Assembly (NCBI RefSeq): GCF_003957515.1
Contig: NZ_RQXW01000010.1
Location: 1-64,000, forward strand
DNA from: Amphritea opalescens
Lineage (GTDB): Bacteria > Pseudomonadota > Gammaproteobacteria > Pseudomonadales > Balneatricaceae
Direction: 5' to 3'
DNA: 64,000 bases
Shown here: one piece after another, positions 58,269-64,000 of the stretch
Position numbering within the stretch: position 1 is the first letter of the stretch
Layout of the letters: each line of letters opens with the position of its first letter
Notes under the pieces: generated by a model
Database searches by the model: none
Told to the model about the DNA's origin: nothing
What the model saw: only the letters and a program-made list of their open reading frames with translations
Made by a program: the position numbers and the translations under genes

Positions 58269-58895
58269 TCAAGTTCTCCCTAACATCAGTAGATGCCGCT
58301 CGCCTTCGGTGCCCGGCACATTCAGACGGACACTTTGGCGCAAATTAATAGACTCGGGCAATAACTCAATCTCTTCAACAGGATACATCCCTTTCATTGC
58401 AAGAAAAATACCTTCGTCCGCACAGAGGTGTGTGGTCCAGTGAAGCATATCTTGTAACGAGGCAAATGCCCTTGATATCACGCCATCAAAGAGTACCTCG
58501 GGCGTATATTTCTCAACCCGCTCATGGATGACTTCAACATTCGCTAATCCTAACTCCGCTTTTGCCTGAAACTGAAAACGGCTTTTTTTAATATTACTGT
58601 CCAGCAAGGTAATCGGTAGATCCGGCCGACAGATCGCTAGAGGTATCCCAGGTAAACCCGGACCACTGCCCACATCGATCAACCGTTCTACATCGATATA
58701 GGGTAATACACTCAAGCTATCGATCAGATGTCGGCTGATCATCTCTTCAGGCGAACGCACCGCCGTGAGGTTAAAGGTTTTATTCCATTTAACCAGCAGT
58801 GCATGATATTTCAGCAACTGCCCATACTGCTCATCACTGAGTTGAAGATCGATCTGTTGGCACTGTTGTTCGAGTAAATCACGGTACTGCGGCAT
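58269..58895 (-). CDS. rsmG: 16S rRNA (guanine527-N7)-methyltransferase RsmG
   Basis: SAM-dependent methyltransferase, 208 aa, with DVGSGPGLPGIPLAI and the N-terminal WNKTFNLTAVRSPEEMI segment. Its ATG overlaps the mnmG stop (TGATG), indicating coupled translation. Confidence 0.95.
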   Translation of the reverse strand: MPQYRDLLEQQCQQIDLQLSDEQYGQLLKYHALLVKWNKTFNLTAVRSPEEMISRHLIDSLSVLPYIDVERLIDVGSGPGLPGIPLAICRPDLPITLLDSNIKKSRFQFQAKAELGLANVEVIHERVEKYTPEVLFDGVISRAFASLQDMLHWTTHLCADEGIFLAMKGMYPVEEIELLPESINLRQSVRLNVPGTEGERHLLMLGRT

Positions 58896-60784
58896 CAATT
58901 CAACGCCTTTTTCTGGGTCATCTGTTTCTTCTTCAAGTGGATCAATAACAGCGAAATCGCGGCGGGAGTCATCCCTTGAATCCGTGCCGCTTGAGCAATA
59001 CTTTCAGGTCTAACCTGTTCCAGCTTAGAGGTCAGCTCATTGGACAAACCACCGACAGAGGCATAATCAAAGTCGAGCGGCAGCAGCGTATCTTCCTGAC
59101 GCCGCACTTTTTCGATGTCATCTTTTTGACGATCGATGTAACCGGCATATTTAATCTGAATCTCAACCTGCTCAGCCACCTGAGGATCGGTTACCGGCGT
59201 GCCTTTCAAACCAGCAACCGCCGCATAATTTAGTTCTGGGCGCTTAACCAAGTCCTTGAGATTATATTCACGATTGATCGGTTGTTGTAACTTGGCGTTC
59301 AACACCTCGGCTTCTGGTGTGCCCGGTTGTATCCAGGTTTCTTTAAGACGCTGATTTTCCAATTCGACGGCTTCACGCTTATCGCAGAAACGCTGCCAGC
59401 GCTCATCGTTGACCAAGCCCAATTCACGGCCTTTTTCAGTCAAGCGCAAATCCGCATTGTCTTCCCGCAAAATCAAACGGTATTCCGCTCGACTGGTAAA
59501 CATACGGTAAGGTTCTGATGTGCCCATGGTAATCAGGTCATCGACCAATACACCTAAATAGGCTTCATCACGTCGTGGATACCACTGATCCTTCTCCTGA
59601 GACCGCAGAGAGGCGTTAACCCCTGCGAGTAACCCCTGAGCCCCAGCTTCTTCATAACCGGTCGTACCGTTGATCTGACCGGCAAAGTAGAGGCCGTTGA
59701 TCACTTTGGTCTCTAAGGTGTGTTTCAGATCCTGCGGATTAAAGAAATCATATTCAATCGCATACCCTGGCCGAGTGATAAAGGCATGTTCAAAGCCTTT
59801 GATGGAACGTACTGCTGCCAACTGAATATCAAAGGGCAAACTGGTCGAGATGCCATTCGGATAAAGCTCATGGGTAGTCAGGCCTTCTGGCTCAACAAAA
59901 ACCTGATGACTGGTCTTATCCGCAAAGCGAACAATCTTATCTTCAACCGAAGGACAGTAGCGTGGGCCAACACCATCGATAACACCGGTATACATCGGTG
60001 ATCGATCGAGACCGGAGCGCAGAATATCATGGGTGCGCTCATTGGTATGGGTAATATAACAACTGATCTGCCGTGGGTGATCCGCTAAAGAGCCCATAAA
60101 CGACATCACCGGTGTGGGTGTATCACCTGGCTGTTCCTGTAACAAACTGAAATCAACACTGCGGGCATCGATACGTGGAGGCGTACCGGTTTTTAAACGA
60201 TCAACCCGTAGTGGTAATTCCCGTAAACGGTCAGCGAGGGCAATCGATGGCGGATCTCCAGCTCGACCACCCGCATAGTTGTCTAATCCAATATGGATTT
60301 TACCACCCAGAAAAGTACCGACAGTCAGCACAATGCTATTCGCAAAGAAACGTAAACCCGCTTGGGTGATGACGCCTTTGACGGTATCACCTTCAACGAT
60401 CAGATCATCTGCTGCTTGTTGGAACAGTTGCAGGTTTGGCTGATTCTCCAAAATTTCACGAATCGCCGCTTTATATAAAATACGATCGGCTTGAGCACGG
60501 GTTGCTCGAACAGCAGGCCCTTTTCGAGAGTTAAGTGTTCTGAATTGGATACCACCTTTATCGGTGGCGATAGCCATTGCTCCGCCTAACGCATCGATCT
60601 CTTTAACGAGATGACTTTTACCAATACCACCAATCGCTGGGTTACAAGACATCTGTCCCAACGTTTCGATGTTATGGGTTAACAAAAGTGTTTTAACACC
60701 TGTCCGTGCAGCAGCCAGAGCTGCTTCCGTTCCAGCATGGCCACCACCAATTACAATCACATCAAAGTGGTCTGGATAATCCAC
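58895..60784 (-). CDS. mnmG: tRNA uridine-5-carboxymethylaminomethyl modification enzyme MnmG (GidA)
   Basis: FAD-dependent enzyme that with MnmE modifies wobble uridine of tRNAs, 629 aa. FAD motif [17 protein letters not shown] at the N-terminus, [14 protein letters not shown] and the C-terminal helical domain are present. It is transcribed away from the gene-free region that looks like oriC; no mnmE is in the window. Confidence 0.96.
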   Translation of the reverse strand: MDYPDHFDVIVIGGGHAGTEAALAAARTGVKTLLLTHNIETLGQMSCNPAIGGIGKSHLVKEIDALGGAMAIATDKGGIQFRTLNSRKGPAVRATRAQADRILYKAAIREILENQPNLQLFQQAADDLIVEGDTVKGVITQAGLRFFANSIVLTVGTFLGGKIHIGLDNYAGGRAGDPPSIALADRLRELPLRVDRLKTGTPPRIDARSVDFSLLQEQPGDTPTPVMSFMGSLADHPRQISCYITHTNERTHDILRSGLDRSPMYTGVIDGVGPRYCPSVEDKIVRFADKTSHQVFVEPEGLTTHELYPNGISTSLPFDIQLAAVRSIKGFEHAFITRPGYAIEYDFFNPQDLKHTLETKVINGLYFAGQINGTTGYEEAGAQGLLAGVNASLRSQEKDQWYPRRDEAYLGVLVDDLITMGTSEPYRMFTSRAEYRLILREDNADLRLTEKGRELGLVNDERWQRFCDKREAVELENQRLKETWIQPGTPEAEVLNAKLQQPINREYNLKDLVKRPELNYAAVAGLKGTPVTDPQVAEQVEIQIKYAGYIDRQKDDIEKVRRQEDTLLPLDFDYASVGGLSNELTSKLEQVRPESIAQAARIQGMTPAAISLLLIHLKKKQMTQKKALN

Positions 60785-61740
60785 TGCTTAACCTCATCAT
60801 TTAATTAAAGAGAGCCTGAATGTGTATGCCGATAGGCAGTGGCTCAGAAAAAGGCGCTAAGTATAAACCTAAGGGGTCAATATAGAAATGGTTAAACTTT
60901 GAACACCTTTTAATCAACTTCTCTTTTTATGATTTTTTATATATTAATTAAATATGTTCTTAAGATATGTTCTTTATTTTTATGATTACTATTAAGCAGA
61001 CCCTTCTCAGTTGATAAGCCTATTATTTACAATATTTTCAGTTAGTTACAGAGAATAAAAGGCTGTTGTATAACTGCGATTAACCGATGGATAGGGTGTC
61101 ACAGAGCTGTGCGTAACTAGGCTGTTTATGCACAGGCCATATTATGCACAGGTTCATCAACGGGTTACTCCCACATAGTTATACAGTTTACTCACAGGGT
61201 TTAGTGGATAAAAACGACGTTCCGTTCTGTCTCTTTGTTTAGCCAAAATAGTGAATTATTTGAGCAAGCAGCTTGAGGATAACTAATCGGAGGGATGAAT
61301 GCCTTATTGGATCGTTGATGAGGTTGATCGGCTGCCAGTTCAGCACAATATCTCGATATAACAGATAGTTAAGTGTTAACTATCTTCAATACGACAAGAG
61401 TGTTTCGTTGATTGTGTTAGAAGAGGCTAAATGATTGGTTTTTAATAAGCATCAGATAGGCACTGGATCTGCACAGATTATCTACTTTTAATACATCAGT
61501 TATCCACATGCTTTTCTATGCAAGGTTTATATAAACATTATTGTTATTTTATAAGATGCTGATATATATAGATAATTTAAAGTTATTCTGTTTTCTGTGG
61601 ATGAATGGTCATGTTAAGGGATGGCTGGAAAACTTAAGGGGATGTGTGAGAGGGATAAGGCTGTGGGTAAGTTGGCCTGATCGTTGTTCAGTGATATCAG
61701 ACCATTGAGAGGTGGATAAGTGGAAGTTATTCAGGGGTGA
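60785..61740. other. Candidate replication origin oriC
   Basis: A 956-bp gene-free, AT-rich stretch next to mnmG. DnaA boxes: TTATGCACA at 61126-61134 and 61142-61150, and TTATCCACA at 61500-61508 on the plus strand. One-mismatch boxes on the minus strand lie at 61203-61211, 61596-61604, 61662-61670 and 61711-61719. Very AT-rich segments at about 60900-61060 and 61510-61590 could be unwinding elements. The position beside mnmG is that of E. coli and Vibrio oriC. In Pseudomonas the origin lies instead at dnaA, so a second candidate elsewhere is possible. Confidence 0.65.
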
Positions 61741-62178
61741 TCAAAGATCAACCCCATTTTGAATAAGCCACTGCTTAAGTTGGCCTAATGGCAACGCACC
61801 ACTGACTCTAGCGGTCTCTTTTCCCTGCTTAAATAGGATCAATGTTGGGATCGAACGAATCTGTAGCTGTGCGGCAATGGTTTGTTCGGCTTCAGTATCG
61901 AGTTTGACTAGTCGAATTTTCGGTTCAAACTGCCCTGCGGCCTGTTCAAAAATCGGCCCGAATTGCTGACAAGGGCCACACCAAGTCGCCCAGCAATCGA
62001 CTAACACAGGGATGTCATTATGTTTAATCATGCTTTGATAATTAGCTGCGGTTAGAGCCGTCGTGGTGCCTTTAAACAGCGGCTGCTTACATTTACCGCA
62101 TTTAGGGCCATCACCGAGCCGTGCGGTGGGTACATTATTGGTGGCCGAACAATTGGGACAGCAGATACTGGAAGTCAT
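61741..62178 (-). CDS. trxC: Thioredoxin TrxC (thioredoxin 2)
   Basis: Zinc-ribbon thioredoxin of 145 aa. N-terminal CxxC pairs (Cys7/Cys10 and Cys27/Cys30) bind zinc, and the redox site WCGPC is at 66-70 with the cis-Pro in SIPTL. It reduces cytosolic disulfides and is oxidative-stress linked in E. coli. It stands alone. Confidence 0.94.
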   Translation of the reverse strand: MTSSICCPNCSATNNVPTARLGDGPKCGKCKQPLFKGTTTALTAANYQSMIKHNDIPVLVDCWATWCGPCQQFGPIFEQAAGQFEPKIRLVKLDTEAEQTIAAQLQIRSIPTLILFKQGKETARVSGALPLGQLKQWLIQNGVDL

Positions 62179-62634
62179 GGTGAGTCCTTACTAACTAAAC
62201 TTACTTAGTGGTTTAGCCTATCAATGGATGACGCTTAATAGGCCATTCATATTAGCAATATTCTATATAAGACTTTACTCCGAAATGTCAGGTCAGGGTA
62301 GCCTCTTTCATCTCGATAAAGCTCTAAGATAACAGGCGAAGCATCCTGTTTAATCGATTTATTTGGCATGAGAGCTAACGTTTTGGGTTACTTTTTTGTG
62401 ATCTTACTCTATTTCTATTATGGGGTGAGCGGGATTAGCCGCAGCATCCATTATTCATATGGACAACGGAATCTGTTGATCATTCCCCCATCATAGAGGG
62501 TTGATGGCTAGTGATATCGGCGGCTATCTGAGTGAGCTGCTGCATGAGGTGAATAGGTAAAGCGGAGGTTCGACTGTCTTTAGCAAAGTGCTTATAGGTT
62601 TCGAATGTTGATACTGATGAGCTGCGTAGTAAGT
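62179..62634. other. Gene-poor stretch with a possible gene remnant
   Basis: No complete gene was recognised. On the minus strand 62644-62480 is open for about 54 codons with protein-like composition (segments TFETYKHFAKDS and LMQQLTQIAADI), ending TGA at 62480, but it lacks a convincing start and begins inside a terminator hairpin. It may be the tail of a lost gene or chance. Confidence 0.3.
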
Positions 62635-62664
62635 AAAGCGCTCGCTAGTGCCACGAGCGCTTTT
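62635..62664 (-). terminator. Terminator of the thioesterase gene
   Basis: AAAGCGCTCG (62635-62644) and CGAGCGCTTT (62654-62663) form a perfect 10-bp stem with a 9-nt loop directly after the gene at 62676. Confidence 0.75.
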
Positions 62665-62675
62665 AATAACGAGTA

Positions 62676-63152
62676 TCACTTACGTTTTAAGCTAATCCCT
62701 CGACCTGCCGTGGCGGGTGTATCCAGTTCATTATGTGAAGCTTGAATGTTATCGATAATAGTCTGGGTGACCGGTAGAAACGGAGATGCTCGATGAAGTT
62801 CCATATTCATGTGAAGCAGTAAGGTTTCCATTGTGGCCAGTTCGTCATGGGTTTGGCCATGGAACATGGTCATATAGAGACGCAGTTTTTTGTTGTCACT
62901 CTCGAGCAACTGCCCTTTGATGACAATAGGTTCACCTTCACTCACTTCCTTTAAATATTGCACCATGCTTTGTAGGGTGTAGATAGACACCTGATGTTCT
63001 GCTCGAAAAGCTCCATCTAGACCAATGTGAACCATAAAAGCGTCAATAGCTTGACTAAAAGCGACGACATAGTAGGCATCGTTCATATGACCGTTATAGT
63101 CTATCCAATCGGTGAGTACATCACTTTCAAATAAATTTATCAGTTGCGACAT
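62676..63152 (-). CDS. Thioesterase, betainyl-CoA thioesterase-like
   Basis: 158-aa hotdog-fold protein of the 4-hydroxybenzoyl-CoA thioesterase type, with the DWIDYNGHMNDAYYV active-site region near the N-terminus. Proteins with this start accompany carnitine dehydrogenase in Pseudomonas and are assigned to betainyl-CoA hydrolysis. The divergent GlxA/CdhR-type regulator supports this. The carnitine dehydrogenase itself is not in the window, so the assignment is an inference. Confidence 0.75.
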   Translation of the reverse strand: MSQLINLFESDVLTDWIDYNGHMNDAYYVVAFSQAIDAFMVHIGLDGAFRAEHQVSIYTLQSMVQYLKEVSEGEPIVIKGQLLESDNKKLRLYMTMFHGQTHDELATMETLLLHMNMELHRASPFLPVTQTIIDNIQASHNELDTPATAGRGISLKRK

Positions 63153-63291
63153 TATGATTCCTAAACATTAAGAAGTGAGAGTCCAGTGGCCAATCATAAA
63201 ATGTAATCTTAAAGAGAATTGACTAAAATCGCATACTAATTGATTTTTATAGACTGAAATTAAACTTAGTCTGTAATGACGAGGGGGCTAG

Positions 63292-64000
63292 GTGTTTGGC
63301 GATCGAATAAAGGTTGGGCCACAAAAAATTCACTTTTTATTGCTTCCGGGTTTTTCATTGTTCGGCTTAACCTCCATGTTAGGCCCTTTGCGACATGCGA
63401 ACGGCACCAGCGATGATGATCTGTATGAATGGTTTCTCGTGTCTGAATCCGGAGGTTTGATTCGTAGCAGTGACAATATAGAGATTATGACCAATGTGAG
63501 TATTAAGGACGTCGATAAATGTGAGACCCTGATTATTTGCTCGGGACGTGATCCTTGGTTGTCGAAAACGGCGGCTTTACTTGGCTTTATTCGACAGCAG
63601 AATAACTACGGTGCTGACATTGGGTGCCAGGATACGGGGGCTTATATTGCCGCGGCTGCGGGCGTATTAGATGGTTACCGAACCACCATCCATTGGGAAA
63701 ACCATGAAAGTGCATCGCAGACTTTTCCAAAAGTAACCTTTGTTCAAGAGTTACTCGTTATCGACCGAAAACGCTTCTCTTGCCCTGGGGCGTTGTCTGG
63801 ATTGGATATGATGCTGTATTTGATCTCGAGCCAGTATGGTAAAGCATTAGCCTCACAGGTCGCGGATGCGTTGGTCTATACCCATGAAAGAGCCCATACT
63901 GAGCCGCAGCGTCGATCGATGCAGCTACGGTTAGACACTCGCAATCCTCATTTAATAGAAGCCGTGCAGCTCATGGAGCAAAACATTGAAGAGCCTCTAT
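63292..64000 (+). CDS. GlxA-family AraC-type regulator, CdhR-like (partial)
   Basis: Open frame from GTG 63292 (GAGGGGG upstream) to the window edge, 236 codons. It starts MFGDRIKVGPQKIHFLLLPG; the DJ-1/PfpI-like domain has LLLPGFSLFGLTSMLGPLRHAN, the elbow-region segment GCQDTGAYIAAAAGVL, and HWENHESASQTFP. The C-terminal AraC HTH is just beginning (LIEAVQLMEQNIEEPL) and is cut off. CdhR of Pseudomonas, which controls carnitine catabolism, has this architecture. Confidence 0.85.
   Translation, partial: MFGDRIKVGPQKIHFLLLPGFSLFGLTSMLGPLRHANGTSDDDLYEWFLVSESGGLIRSSDNIEIMTNVSIKDVDKCETLIICSGRDPWLSKTAALLGFIRQQNNYGADIGCQDTGAYIAAAAGVLDGYRTTIHWENHESASQTFPKVTFVQELLVIDRKRFSCPGALSGLDMMLYLISSQYGKALASQVADALVYTHERAHTEPQRRSMQLRLDTRNPHLIEAVQLMEQNIEEPL

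Overview
The window looks like a chromosomal segment of a marine gammaproteobacterium of the Oceanospirillales type (relatives such as Amphritea or Neptunomonas). This is inferred from gene order and protein character: a Pseudomonas-like polA/engB/cytochrome c4/dsbA block, a pst-phoU...phoBR block with very long PstC and PstA, and the mnmG-rsmG-parAB-atp-glmU-glmS block usually found beside the replication origin. No rRNA, tRNA, CRISPR array or prophage was recognised. Base composition is fairly even, with AT-rich islands only in regulatory regions and the putative origin.

Layout. (1) 1-9.0 kb: dsbA, cytochrome c4, engB, polA, a DUF2782 protein, thrB and uvrD, the last behind a LexA box. (2) 9.1-10.8 kb: a GATE-domain membrane protein and an acyl-CoA thioesterase. 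(3) 10.9-22.6 kb: a phosphate regulon. Pho boxes precede pstS, pstCAB-phoU and phoBR; ubiCA and a DUF1415 gene lie between. (4) 22.7-26.7 kb: a zinc-sparing operon, folE2 - gamma carbonic anhydrase - pyrC-type dihydroorotase - hisI, downstream of a promoter carrying a perfect 19-bp Zur palindrome. The folE2 N-terminus is out of frame, and HisI and dihydroorotase lack canonical metal ligands. (5) 26.8-36.8 kb: cysZ, small membrane proteins, a quinone-oxidoreductase-like protein, a three-gene operon of unknown function headed by a DUF416 gene, a TRAP transporter whose P gene is convergent with QM, a HexR-like regulator, and a membrane-anchored glutamate-synthase-like protein. (6) 37.1-44.7 kb: an accessory-looking region with a three-part redox module (ferric-reductase-like membrane protein, 2[4Fe-4S] ferredoxin, Tat-exported flavoprotein), TetR and LysR regulators, an SDR, an HCCA-isomerase-like protein and an MFS exporter. 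(7) 44.9-45.03 kb: a Tn7-like transposon end lying exactly at the attTn7 position behind glmS. (8) 45.0-60.8 kb: glmS, glmU, a TrmB-family regulator, the complete atpIBEFHAGDC operon, parB, parA, rsmG and mnmG. (9) 60.8-61.7 kb: a gene-free AT-rich stretch with DnaA boxes, the best oriC candidate. (10) 61.7-64 kb: trxC, a thioesterase and the start of a GlxA/CdhR-type AraC regulator, resembling the edge of a carnitine catabolism cluster.

How the parts work together. Phosphate limitation would act through PhoR/PhoB on the three Pho boxes to make the uptake system. Zinc limitation would relieve Zur and produce replacement enzymes for folate, CO2, pyrimidine and histidine metabolism. The origin-proximal block supplies segregation (ParAB), tRNA/rRNA modification (MnmG, RsmG), ATP synthesis and UDP-GlcNAc precursor synthesis (GlmU/GlmS). 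The most unusual elements are the Tn7-like end at attTn7, the zinc-sparing operon with altered metal ligands and a broken folE2 start, and the three-component redox module at 37-40.5 kb.
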